From: Balneola sp.
Lineage (GTDB): Bacteria; Bacteroidota; Rhodothermia; Balneolales; Balneolaceae
Reading direction: 5' to 3'
Assembly: GCA_002696035.1 (NCBI GenBank)
Contig: NZQV01000006.1
Coordinates: forward strand, 124,001 to 188,000
DNA: 64,000 nt
How positions within the stretch are numbered: position 1 is the stretch's first letter; each line of letters starts with the position of its first letter. Both the position numbers and the translations under genes were made by a program. The notes under the pieces were generated by a model, which ran no database searches, was not told the origin of the DNA, and was given only the letters and a program-made list of their open reading frames with translations. Below are positions 54,778 to 63,016 of this stretch, one piece after another.

Positions 54778-55374
54778 ATGAAAAAACGCTGCAACTGGGC
54801 GAAAAACACCTTTCCCGAATACATCCAATATCACGATGAAGAATGGGGCGTTCCCGTTCATGACGACCGAACTCATTTCGAATTTCTGATTCTTGAAGGA
54901 GCCCAGGCCGGACTCAGTTGGTCCACCATCCTGAAGCGCCGGGAAGGCTATCGAAAAGCCTTTGCCAATTTTAATCCTGAGAAAGTAGCTCAGTTTGATG
55001 AAACTAAAATTCAGGAACTCCTTCAGAATGAAGGCATTATTCGTAATAAATTAAAAGTAAGATCTGCCGTTACAAACGCTCAACTATTTCTGGACATCCA
55101 GGAAGAACTCGGCAGCTTTGATGAATACATCTGGCAGTTTGTTGGGGGTGAACCGATTATGAATCACTGGAAAAGTTTGAAGGAAGTCCCGGCCACCACC
55201 AAAGAATCAGATGCGCTTGCAAAAGACCTCAAAAAACGTGGTTTCAAATTCGCAGGAAGCACCATCATGTACGCTTACATGCAAGCCTGTGGTTTGGTGA
55301 TGGATCATACGGCAGATTGCTTTCGCTACGAAGATTTGAACACCGAACAAGGAACATCCAACATCGAAGGCTGA
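54778..55374 (+). CDS. tag: DNA-3-methyladenine glycosylase I
   Basis: This 198-residue base-excision enzyme removes 3-methyladenine from alkylated DNA. It starts MKKRCNWAKN; the Cys here and a His in YHDEEWG, with His and Cys in VMDHTADCF near the end, match the Zn site of Tag. DRTHFEFLILEGAQAGLSW is the HhH-core signature. The frame opens 15 codons earlier (54733), but that part is not Tag-like. The last 11 residues (NTEQGTSNIEG) are encoded by one arm of an intergenic inverted repeat, so the natural C-terminus has been replaced or extended. Confidence 0.92.
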   Translation: MKKRCNWAKNTFPEYIQYHDEEWGVPVHDDRTHFEFLILEGAQAGLSWSTILKRREGYRKAFANFNPEKVAQFDETKIQELLQNEGIIRNKLKVRSAVTNAQLFLDIQEELGSFDEYIWQFVGGEPIMNHWKSLKEVPATTKESDALAKDLKKRGFKFAGSTIMYAYMQACGLVMDHTADCFRYEDLNTEQGTSNIEG

Positions 55375-55421
55375 ACAGTTTACTTCTTCATTGGATGTTC
55401 CTTGTTCAATATTCGGTGTTC
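55338..55421. repeat. Inverted repeat that encodes two convergent C-termini
   Basis: Left arm 55338-55361 and right arm 55391-55421 are inverted copies (GAACACCGAA then CAAGGAACATCCAA); the left arm lacks 7 bases (TATTGAA) present in the right. The left arm encodes the end of tag and the right arm the end of the convergent MBL/rhodanese gene, both reading Asn-Thr-Glu. A hairpin here could also serve as a two-way terminator. Confidence 0.8.
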
Positions 55422-56818
55422 TTAAGCCACTCCTCGATCGTATCATCCACATACTTCACCACAAAATCTTCTCGCTCAAGTAAAGCAGAAGCAACCGCAG
55501 AACGCCGTCCACTGCGACAGGAAACCATTACCGGCTTATCTTTGGGCACTTCATCAAGACGATCCAGCAGACGAGTGTGTGCAATGTTTTGAGCACCAGG
55601 AATATGACCTTCTTCAAACTCAGATTGCTTGCGTACATCCAGTAAATGTGCTTCACCCTCATCGAGATATTCTTTCGTTTTTTTGAAGTCTATGGTTTCT
55701 GTGGTAAAGAGCTCTCCGCCTTTTTCTGCAAATTCCTTAAGCTGATTAGGTGTTACGAACCCGGCAATATTGTCCAGCCCAATTCTAATCAGATCCAAAA
55801 CTGCTTCTTGCACCTTTTCCATATCAACGATCAAATAGATCTGCTCCTCTTCCCGGATGTATGAACCGGCCACGGTGTTAAATGCTTTATTCAATGGAGA
55901 AAGCAGCGAACCCTGAATATGTCCATCCATAAATTCATGACGGTCGCGAGTGTCAAGGATCACTCCTCCAGAAATTCGCACTTTCCCGATCATTTGTTCG
56001 ATGCTCATTCGCTCAGGCTGCGGAATTTCACCAAGCACTTTGGGTCCCTTTCTGTTGTCTCGCTTCATCCGTGCAAAATATAGTGGTGGCTCTGGCTGAC
56101 CATCTAAAATGTAATCTACAAACTCCTCTTCATTAATGGCTGCAAGAATCGAGTTGTTAAATCTCTGTTCATACCCTACTGTTGATTCAGGAATCGCGCC
56201 AAGAGCTTTTCCACATGCACTGCCAGCACCGTGCCCCGGCCAAACCTGCCAGTACTCAGGCATCTCTTTAAATTTCTGAATAGACTCATACATCACTTTT
56301 GCCGATTCCTGCATCGCTCCTTTTTGTCCGGCCGCGGTTTCAAGCAGATCGGGGCGGCCTACATCACCCACAAAAATAAAATCGCCAGAGAGAATACCCA
56401 TCGGTTCTTCGGTGGCAGCGCCATCGGCTACCAGAAAGCTGAGGTGTTCAGGAGTGTGTCCCGGCGTATGTTTTACGGTGAACTTGATATTGCCGATGGA
56501 AAAATCATCCCCATCTTTCAGCAGCTCATGTTCATAATCACTTCCTATCACCCATTCATATTTCCAGTCCGCGTTGCCTTCATCTGAAACCAAAACCTTC
56601 ACCCCATTTTCAGCAAACTCCCGTAATCCGGATAGATAATCAGCATGAATGTGCGTTTCCGTAGCTGCTATAATCTTCATGTTATTCTTTTCGGCAATTT
56701 CTATGTACCGGTTGATATCTCGCATCGGATCTACAACGATTGCTTCTCCGGTAGCCTGACAGCCGATCAGGTAGGCATATTGAGCTAATTTCTCTTCAAA
56801 GATCTGCTGAAAAAACAT
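55406..56818 (-). CDS. MBL-fold persulfide dioxygenase with two rhodanese domains (copy 1)
   Basis: This 470-residue fusion has an N-terminal ETHE1-like metallo-beta-lactamase domain: ETHIHADYLSG, HTPGHTPEHLSF and GDFIFVGDVGRPDLL supply the iron-binding His and Asp residues. Rhodanese domain 1 (about 265-355) has no catalytic Cys. Rhodanese domain 2 (about 370-470) has an active loop VMVSCRSGRRSA. This is the layout of CstB-like enzymes, which oxidise persulfide to sulfite or thiosulfate in the cytoplasm. A paralogue lies at 60.1-61.5 kb. The final KNTEY comes from the adjacent repeat. Confidence 0.88.
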   Translation of the reverse strand: MFFQQIFEEKLAQYAYLIGCQATGEAIVVDPMRDINRYIEIAEKNNMKIIAATETHIHADYLSGLREFAENGVKVLVSDEGNADWKYEWVIGSDYEHELLKDGDDFSIGNIKFTVKHTPGHTPEHLSFLVADGAATEEPMGILSGDFIFVGDVGRPDLLETAAGQKGAMQESAKVMYESIQKFKEMPEYWQVWPGHGAGSACGKALGAIPESTVGYEQRFNNSILAAINEEEFVDYILDGQPEPPLYFARMKRDNRKGPKVLGEIPQPERMSIEQMIGKVRISGGVILDTRDRHEFMDGHIQGSLLSPLNKAFNTVAGSYIREEEQIYLIVDMEKVQEAVLDLIRIGLDNIAGFVTPNQLKEFAEKGGELFTTETIDFKKTKEYLDEGEAHLLDVRKQSEFEEGHIPGAQNIAHTRLLDRLDEVPKDKPVMVSCRSGRRSAVASALLEREDFVVKYVDDTIEEWLKNTEY

Positions 56819-56892
56819 GAATCAGTTTGTGTTCTTATTGATTTTTCTTTGTTGTGTAAAGTAACCTCGAAGCGTCCCGACCTACGTCGGAT

Positions 56893-56966
56893 CCTGCGAG
56901 CGTTACGCTGCATGAACTGCTTACTTACTTTACCGAACGCTGCGAGGAGCACGGCACGCTCGCAGG
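56893..56966. repeat. Short inverted-repeat element
   Basis: CCTGCGAGCGT (56893-56903) and ACGCTCGCAGG (56956-56966) are perfect inverted repeats around a spacer with GAACGCTGCGAGGA. It sits in the divergent gap between the MBL/rhodanese gene and the methyltransferase gene. Confidence 0.6.
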
Positions 56967-57025
56967 TTCTATATTGTTCCTAAGCCGAAAGAAAATACTA
57001 CATCTTGAAACCATCAAAAACCATA

Positions 57026-57622
57026 ATGAAAGATTTTTGGAATGAACGTTACGCGGAATCCGAATTTGTATATGGAACCGAACCGAACAAATTCTTTGCG
57101 GATCAATTAAAACTGCTAGAACCAGGAAAGATCGTTATTCCTGCAGATGGTGAAGGCCGAAATGCCGTGCATGCCGCCCAAAAAGGCTGGGATGTAACTG
57201 CTGTTGATTACAGTGATTCGGGCAAAGAAAAAGCACTGAAGCTGGCCTCAGAAAAAGGAGTTGAGATCAACTATGATCTCAGCGACCTGGCTGAATATGA
57301 CTTTGGGACTGAAGTTTATGATTCAGCGGCATTCATCTATGTGCATCTGCCGCGATCAATTATCGAAGAAGTGTATAAAAATGTTATCAAGAGTCTCAAA
57401 CCGGGTGGAAAGGTAATCGTGGAAGTGTATTCGGTGAGTCAGCTTGGAAGAGATTCCGGTGGCCCTAAGGACGAACGTGTTTTATATACCGAAGGAAACT
57501 TACGGAACTTGCTTTCCGGTACCAACATAGAGTGGATAGAGGAAATGGAGATTGATCTCAGTGAAGGAAAATATCACATTGGGAAAGCGATGGTGATTCG
57601 GGCAGTAGCGAAGAAGGGTTAG
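57026..57622 (+). CDS. Class I SAM-dependent methyltransferase
   Basis: A protein of 198 residues. VIPADGEGRNAVHAAQKGWDV is a SAM-binding motif I with the following acidic residue in VTAVDYSDSG, and LKPGGKVIVEVYS is the late strand. It begins MKDFWNERYAESEFVYG, typical of TehB-like and thiopurine-type methyltransferases. The frame opens 7 codons upstream with a TTG (57005), but the ATG start is more family-like. It is the only plus-strand gene in the sulfur cluster, so a role in sulfur or metalloid methylation is a guess. Confidence 0.8.
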   Translation: MKDFWNERYAESEFVYGTEPNKFFADQLKLLEPGKIVIPADGEGRNAVHAAQKGWDVTAVDYSDSGKEKALKLASEKGVEINYDLSDLAEYDFGTEVYDSAAFIYVHLPRSIIEEVYKNVIKSLKPGGKVIVEVYSVSQLGRDSGGPKDERVLYTEGNLRNLLSGTNIEWIEEMEIDLSEGKYHIGKAMVIRAVAKKG

Positions 57623-57669
57623 GCTGTTTTTGCTACACGTTGGAAGCTATAGCTTGGAAACGAGCTCCT

Positions 57670-57777
57670 CGGTCTCTCCCCAAAGAGAGCCAGGTTCTTG
57701 CCATAAAAACTTTGTGATTCGATCGTAATCCTAGATACTAGATACTGGCAAGAACTTGTGTCCCTCCGGAGAGACCG
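57670..57777. repeat. Long inverted repeat (about 33-bp arms)
   Basis: The arms at 57670-57703 and 57746-57777 match as inverted repeats with a few mismatches and a small indel (CGGTCTCTCC at one end, GGTTCTTGCCA versus TGGCAAGAACTTG at the other). The 42-base spacer includes TAGATAC twice. It lies between the convergent methyltransferase and rhodanese genes. Confidence 0.7.
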
Positions 57778-57825
57778 AAAGTACAGCTTGCTGTTACTTT
57801 CAGGGAGGATAGTCAAAATCTCAAC

Positions 57826-58236
57826 TTACTCAGTCTCAAAACCAGCGCCGGCAAGTTCCTCAAATCCTCCTACGTTGTACACCTTTTCGAATCCGGCTTT
57901 TTTCATAATTCGGGCAGCCTGTCCGCTTCGGTTACCACTTCTGCAGTAGAGATAATAGGTTTTGTCTTTATCCAGACTATCGAGCTGGGACTGAAATTCT
58001 CCGTTCATCAGGTCGTATTGAAAATCGGCTTCGGCAAGGTGACCTTCATTATATTCATCCTGTGTACGCACATCGATGATCACCCCTTCTGTTTCGGCTC
58101 TCTTTTCTTTGAATTCTACGGTACTGATGTCAATGCTCATAGTTGATTTTGTTTCGGAATTTGATTTGTTGAATATATTAAACATGATGATTCCTAAAAT
58201 TAAAAGTGTCGCTATTGTTAAAATCGTTTTCCACAT
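57826..58236 (-). CDS. Membrane-anchored rhodanese
   Basis: A 136-residue protein with an N-terminal membrane helix (3-22, TILTIATLLILGIIMF) and one rhodanese domain. The active-site loop is YYLYCRSGNRSGQAA, with the Cys at about residue 108. A TQDEYNEGHL motif precedes it. It would transfer sulfane sulfur on the periplasmic side. It is followed by no close gene and preceded by SulP with 39 bases between, so the two probably share a transcript. Confidence 0.88.
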   Translation of the reverse strand: MWKTILTIATLLILGIIMFNIFNKSNSETKSTMSIDISTVEFKEKRAETEGVIIDVRTQDEYNEGHLAEADFQYDLMNGEFQSQLDSLDKDKTYYLYCRSGNRSGQAARIMKKAGFEKVYNVGGFEELAGAGFETE

Positions 58237-58275
58237 GGTTATTCACTTTGTTCAAAAATATCGGACAGGTGGAAG

Positions 58276-60003
58276 TTACACATTAGTTTGAAGGGGTGAG
58301 AACTCTCGATCAGGTTTTTCTTCTGATTTGTAGGCTTCAATTGCGCTCGCCACATCAAAGTAAAAATTGGTGATGCTGAGCCCATCAGTAATACCTGCCA
58401 CCTTCAACTTGTCTCTTACCGGTCCTATGGCTCCTGCGAAATACAATTCAACACCTTGTTCACTAAGGTCTTTGATGAGTTCTTCGAGCGCATGTACTCC
58501 GGTTGAATCCACGCTGTTGATGGCCGATGCATCCAATACAACTAATTTCAGGTTCTCTCCTTTTTGATCGACCAAAGCATCAATAGAAGACCGGAAATGT
58601 TCTACATTCGCAAAGTACAATTCAGAATCAAAGCGGAACACCAAGATCTCTTCTTCCGTTTTCGCTTCTTTATATCGATTGACATTTCTGAAGTTTTTAG
58701 ACTCTCCCAATCTTCCCAATTCCGTGCTGTGTGGCTTGGTGCTGTTATAGATCACCATCACCAGGGATAACAACACACCGATCGCAATGCCTTCTTCAAT
58801 ACCTAAAGTAAGCGTAGCGATAAAGGTGGCCAATAGCATCGCGAGGTCTTTCTTGTCGGTTTTCCAGAGGTACTTCATTTCATGCAAATCAAACAAACCC
58901 GCTACGGCAACAATAATGATCGCTCCCAAAACCGCTTTGGGCAGATAGTAAAAGAGTGGTGTCAAAAACAGTACCGTCAATGCAATGATCATCGCACTGA
59001 TAATAGAAGCCATTCCTGTTTTTGATCCGGCCTGATCGTTCACGGCTGTTCTGGAAAATCCACCGGTAGTTGGGTAGCTCTGAAACAGTGCACCTCCGAT
59101 GTTTGCCACACCTAAACCAATTAATTCCTGATTGGCATCTACTTTATAGCCGTGTTTATTGGCAATGGCTTTGGCCACGGCAATGGATTCCATATATCCC
59201 ACCAGCGAGATCACCAGAATAGTGGGAAATATCACTTCAAAATCGGCCCAGCTGAATTCAGTGAGCTTGAAACTTGGTAATCCTTCCGGCACCTGCCCTA
59301 CAATAGCCACTCCTGATTCATGCAAACTAAAGAAGTAGGTAACCAGTGTTCCCAATCCTACCACAACCAACGCAGATGGAAAGGTCTTTTTCCATTTTCG
59401 GAGCAAAATGATCGTAGCTATAGAACCGAAACCGATCAACGCAGTAAACGGGTCGATCTCGCTGGCTTTCTGGATCGTATTCATCACGATCTCATGCACA
59501 TAATTGGTGCGGGGAATATCGATCCCTAAAATGCTCTTAACCTGACTTCCTCCGATGATCAAAGCCGCCGCTGAAGTAAATCCACTTAGAACAGGATGCG
59601 ATAAAAAATTCACCAAAAAGCCCATCCTGAAGACGCCCATAAAGAATTGGAACAGCCCAACGCCCATGGCCGTCATGATAGCCAACTGAATGAATCGGTC
59701 ACTTCCGACTTCGGCTACTTCTCCAACTCCGGCTAAAACCAGCAGAGAAACCATCGCAACCGGCCCCACAGCCAACTGCCTCGATGTTCCAAAAATAGCA
59801 TACAAAATGAGTGGTACGATGGAAGCATAAAGTCCGTAAATGGGTGGAAGTCCTGCAAGCATTGCATAGGCCATGCCTTGAGGAATAAGCATGATTCCTA
59901 CCGTAATACCGGCATTGAGATCACCTTTGGCTTCATCACCGGAGTAGGATTTGATCCAATCCAGGATGGGAATGTATTTGGTTATGGATGGTTTGGATTT
60001 CAT
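58276..60003 (-). CDS. SulP-family inorganic anion transporter
   Basis: A 575-residue membrane protein. The SulP signature GDLNAGITVGIMLIPQGMAYAMLAGLPPIYGLY lies near residues 26-58 (positions given, sequence not in full in any longer run), followed by about 12-14 helices and a C-terminal STAS domain (about 440-555) with DASAINSVDSTGVHALEEL. It transports sulfate, bicarbonate or related anions. Its place amid rhodanese, persulfide dioxygenase and YeeE/YedE genes suggests sulfate or another sulfur oxyanion, probably export or uptake of the product. Confidence 0.9.
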   Translation of the reverse strand: MKSKPSITKYIPILDWIKSYSGDEAKGDLNAGITVGIMLIPQGMAYAMLAGLPPIYGLYASIVPLILYAIFGTSRQLAVGPVAMVSLLVLAGVGEVAEVGSDRFIQLAIMTAMGVGLFQFFMGVFRMGFLVNFLSHPVLSGFTSAAALIIGGSQVKSILGIDIPRTNYVHEIVMNTIQKASEIDPFTALIGFGSIATIILLRKWKKTFPSALVVVGLGTLVTYFFSLHESGVAIVGQVPEGLPSFKLTEFSWADFEVIFPTILVISLVGYMESIAVAKAIANKHGYKVDANQELIGLGVANIGGALFQSYPTTGGFSRTAVNDQAGSKTGMASIISAMIIALTVLFLTPLFYYLPKAVLGAIIIVAVAGLFDLHEMKYLWKTDKKDLAMLLATFIATLTLGIEEGIAIGVLLSLVMVIYNSTKPHSTELGRLGESKNFRNVNRYKEAKTEEEILVFRFDSELYFANVEHFRSSIDALVDQKGENLKLVVLDASAINSVDSTGVHALEELIKDLSEQGVELYFAGAIGPVRDKLKVAGITDGLSITNFYFDVASAIEAYKSEEKPDREFSPLQTNV

Positions 60004-60065
60004 GTTTTATTTGTTTGAAGCCGCGTTAAATGGTCGGGCAATCTGCCCGACCTATGATTCATTAA

Positions 60066-61484
60066 TTAAGCAGTGGCTGCAGTTTTGGTTTTGTAGTTTT
60101 CCCAATTGTCATCGATCAGAACTACCTCGTAATCATTCCGTTGAAGCAGAGCTGCTGCTACTGCAGAACGACCACCAGCCTGGCAGTGAACAACGATCTT
60201 GCGCTCGGTTGGCACTTCTTCCATTCTTGACAGCAATCGGGTGTGGGCAATATTTTGCGCTCCTTCTATATTACCTTCTTCAAATTCAGAAGCTTTGCGA
60301 ACATCAAGGATCTGGTAATCATCATTTCCTACATACTGATCGACCTTATCGAATTTCTGTACTGAAATAGTTTCCAACTCACCGCCTTGCTCTTTGTAAT
60401 GATCAAGATCTGTTGGTGTTACAAATCCAACGATATTATCCAGTCCGATTCGGTACAAGTCGCGAACGGCTTCTTTCACTCTATGCTCTTCCACGATCAG
60501 AAAGATCTCTTCATCTTCGGTGATGTAAGAACCTGCTACCGTGTTGAATTGCTTGTTCAGCGGAGAAAGTAGTGATCCGGGAATGTGTCCTTCGGAAAAC
60601 TCATCACGCTCGCGAGTATCAAGAAGAGCAACATCGGTATTTCCGGCCAGTTTTTTCAACTCGTTCAGGTTGAGATGTTTGGGCTGTGGAAGTCCTTTCA
60701 GCACTTTGGGTCCGAGCTTATTGTCGCGCTTCATTCGTGCAAAATACAATGGGGGCTCAGGCTGACCTTCAAGGATAAACTTCACAAAATCATCTTCCGA
60801 AGTCGCTGATTTGATGGAATTGTTGTATCGAAGCTCATATCCAACGGTAGTTTCAGGAATCGCGCCTAAGGCTTTTCCGCAGGCACTACCCGCTCCGTGT
60901 CCCGGCCAGATCTGCATGAATTCCGGCATGCTCTTGAAGTCTTCTACTGATTTATAAAGCGTTCGGGCAGAAGGCTCCATCACATTGGCTTGACCGGCAG
61001 CTGATTCCAGCAAGTCGGGGCGACCAACATCACCTACAAAAACAAAGTCTCCTGTAGCAATACCGATAGGCTCATCCGCAGCAGCTCCATCCGTGATGAA
61101 ATAGCTTAGGTGCTCTGGGGTGTGACCCGGGGTATGCCAGGCTTTTATGGTGATGTTTCCGATACTGAATTCATCGCCGTCTTTTAAAAATTCGAAGTCG
61201 TAACCGCTGTTGATCAGCCATTCGTACTTCCAGTCTTTGTCGCCTTCATCTGAGGCATAGACTTTCACTCCGCGCTCGGCAAACTCCCGAAGACCGGAAA
61301 TGTAATCGGCATGAATGTGGGTATCAGCTGCGCCAACAATATTCAAGTTTTGGCTGGCTGCGTGTTCAATATACTGATCGATATCCCGCATCGGGTCAAT
61401 TACGATGGCAGTGCCATTTGCCTGGCAACCGATCATATACGCATATTGTGCTAGTCGTTCGTCAAAGAATTGTTTGAAATACAT
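60066..61484 (-). CDS. MBL-fold persulfide dioxygenase with two rhodanese domains (copy 2)
   Basis: A 472-residue paralogue of the protein at 55.4 kb, alike along its whole length. DTHIHADYISGL, HTPGHTPEHLSYF and GDFVFVGDVGRPDLLES form the iron site. The first rhodanese domain lacks a Cys; the second has IVVHCQAGGRSAVAA. It lies 62 bases upstream of the SulP gene on the same strand. Differences in the second rhodanese loop (RSGRRS versus QAGGRS) could mean different sulfur donors. Confidence 0.88.
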   Translation of the reverse strand: MYFKQFFDERLAQYAYMIGCQANGTAIVIDPMRDIDQYIEHAASQNLNIVGAADTHIHADYISGLREFAERGVKVYASDEGDKDWKYEWLINSGYDFEFLKDGDEFSIGNITIKAWHTPGHTPEHLSYFITDGAAADEPIGIATGDFVFVGDVGRPDLLESAAGQANVMEPSARTLYKSVEDFKSMPEFMQIWPGHGAGSACGKALGAIPETTVGYELRYNNSIKSATSEDDFVKFILEGQPEPPLYFARMKRDNKLGPKVLKGLPQPKHLNLNELKKLAGNTDVALLDTRERDEFSEGHIPGSLLSPLNKQFNTVAGSYITEDEEIFLIVEEHRVKEAVRDLYRIGLDNIVGFVTPTDLDHYKEQGGELETISVQKFDKVDQYVGNDDYQILDVRKASEFEEGNIEGAQNIAHTRLLSRMEEVPTERKIVVHCQAGGRSAVAAALLQRNDYEVVLIDDNWENYKTKTAATA

Positions 61485-61520
61485 GGTGTTTCTCCTGTGT
61501 TGTGTTGTTTAATATTCTTG

Positions 61521-61582
61521 GAACTCAGAATTCAGAACTCTGCAGTCAGAATATTCTCTACTGAGTTCGGATTTCTGAGTTC
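61521..61582. repeat. Inverted repeat GAACTCAGAA element
   Basis: The 20-base arm at 61521 and its inverted copy at 61563-61582 match at most positions, around a 22-base spacer containing CTGCAG. It lies in the gap between the YeeE/YedE and MBL/rhodanese genes and could form a hairpin in their shared transcript. Confidence 0.6.
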
Positions 61583-61589
61583 TTCTTCA

Positions 61590-62015
61590 TTAATGAGGTA
61601 AAGTGTCTCTAAGCATACCATAGACGTAGGTTCCTGCAATTGCTGAAAGAATCGGAATGATCATCACCGTGAGGCCGCTACCAAGCAGGGCAAACATGGG
61701 GCCTGGGCAAGCACCTAACAGCGCCCATCCAAGACCAAACATGCTTCCGCCGATGATATAACGCTTCCACTGGGAGGCATCTTTAGGAGGAATGGTGATG
61801 GGATTTCCTTTTGAGTCTTTGATGTTGTTTCGTTTGATGATCTGTATGGAAATGATTCCTACCACTATAGCAAGGCCGATAATTCCGTACATGTGGAATG
61901 AATCGAACCGGAACATTTCCTGAATTCGAAACCAGGAAACCACTTCAGATTTCACAAGGATGAATCCAAAAGCAGTACCGATCACTAAGTATTTGAGATA
62001 TTCTAAAAATTTCAT
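61590..62015 (-). CDS. YeeE/YedE-family half transporter (second half)
   Basis: A 141-residue membrane protein with four helices and the conserved cysteine motif LLGACPGPMFALLGSG in the third. It is one of the two half-size YeeE/YedE proteins often encoded side by side; together they equal a full-length thiosulfate transporter of the TsuA type. It follows its partner by 18 bases on the same strand. The cytosolic end is basic and hydrophilic around residue 60. Confidence 0.87.
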   Translation of the reverse strand: MKFLEYLKYLVIGTAFGFILVKSEVVSWFRIQEMFRFDSFHMYGIIGLAIVVGIISIQIIKRNNIKDSKGNPITIPPKDASQWKRYIIGGSMFGLGWALLGACPGPMFALLGSGLTVMIIPILSAIAGTYVYGMLRDTLPH

Positions 62016-62033
62016 TGTTCTGCCTTATTTCGA

Positions 62034-62591
62034 TTATAAAATGATTGGGTAAATGAGATAGGTCATCAGCAAGCCGCCGATAAAGAAGCCAACTACGGCC
62101 ATCAATGAGGCAAGCTGCAGATCAGAAAGTCCTGAGATAGCATGACCTGAGGTACATCCTCCGGCGTATCGAGCACCAAATCCTACCAGGAATCCGCCCA
62201 ATACTAATACGATTAGTCCGGTTGGAGTGCCAAGAGCTTCCCAGGAAATCAGATCAGCAGGAACCAGTCCGTCAAAATCCTGAATTCCAAGAGCCTGAAG
62301 GTCTGTTATAGTCGATTGAGCAAGAGCGATCGGCTCGGGGTTAGCGAATACATATCCACCTAAAAACCCGCCGAGTATGGATCCCACTAAAAAAGTTATG
62401 TTCCACCAGCCGGCTTCTTTCCAGTCGTAATTGAAAAATTCCACATTGCCAAAATTACAGGCCGCACAAGCGTGTCGTAAATTTGCCGAGACACCGAACA
62501 TTCTTCCTCCCAGAATAAGAAGGATGGGAACGGTGAGGCCGATTATCGGTCCTGCAATGTACCAGGGCATAGGTTGTGAAAGTATGTCCAT
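62034..62591 (-). CDS. YeeE/YedE-family half transporter (first half)
   Basis: A 185-residue membrane protein with about five helices. Cysteines in ACAACNFGNVEFF (near 38-42) and GARYAGGCTSGHAISGL (near 145) are the family hallmarks; the second binds and relays thiosulfate in TsuA. It is the first gene of the minus-strand sulfur group and so probably leads its transcript. The role is import of thiosulfate or another sulfane-sulfur compound. Confidence 0.88.
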   Translation of the reverse strand: MDILSQPMPWYIAGPIIGLTVPILLILGGRMFGVSANLRHACAACNFGNVEFFNYDWKEAGWWNITFLVGSILGGFLGGYVFANPEPIALAQSTITDLQALGIQDFDGLVPADLISWEALGTPTGLIVLVLGGFLVGFGARYAGGCTSGHAISGLSDLQLASLMAVVGFFIGGLLMTYLIYPIIL

Positions 62592-62776
62592 CAGTTTCGT
62601 TTTGTTAATTGATTATCGTTTAATTTTTTCTTCGCTCCAATGATACAGGAGTTGTATTGTTTGTAACAACATGTTATAACAAGTATATTGAATCTCCAAT
62701 AAATGGTGAATTTTGGAGCAAGTTAATTGAACCTTTAATCTAAATTAGATCAGTTTAAGTCAAAGTAATTCTTTCG

Positions 62777-62930
62777 TTGTCACCCTGAGCGTACGTAGCA
62801 GATAATTAAGAGCATATAGTATTCGGCGAAAGGGGCTCAAAGTATAATTAATTGGGTTGTATTACTGTTTGAGATCCTTCGCGTTCAACTAGTTGTGCTT
62901 AAATATTTTTTAAGGCGCTCAGGATGACAA
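62777..62930. repeat. MITE-like dispersed repeat, copy 2
   Basis: A 154-bp element with 15-bp terminal inverted repeats, TTGTCACCCTGAGCG and CGCTCAGGATGACAA (one mismatch). It shares internal blocks with the copy at 681-827. Its right end supplies an ATG at 62924 that opens the long frame of the GntR gene, which is not the true start. Otherwise the 62592-63016 gap holds nothing obvious. Confidence 0.75.
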
Positions 62931-63016
62931 CTTCTAAGATCCTACTTGAACTCACCTTTATTAGCAGTATGGGTGCTTGGTCTTGCACATTTACTGCAGG
63001 TATAAACAATACAATC

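Noticed and set aside
62924-63016. N-terminal extension of the GntR regulator from ATG 62924
   Set aside because: The ATG is in the terminal repeat of a MITE-like element, and the GntR family fold starts at the Met at 63017.
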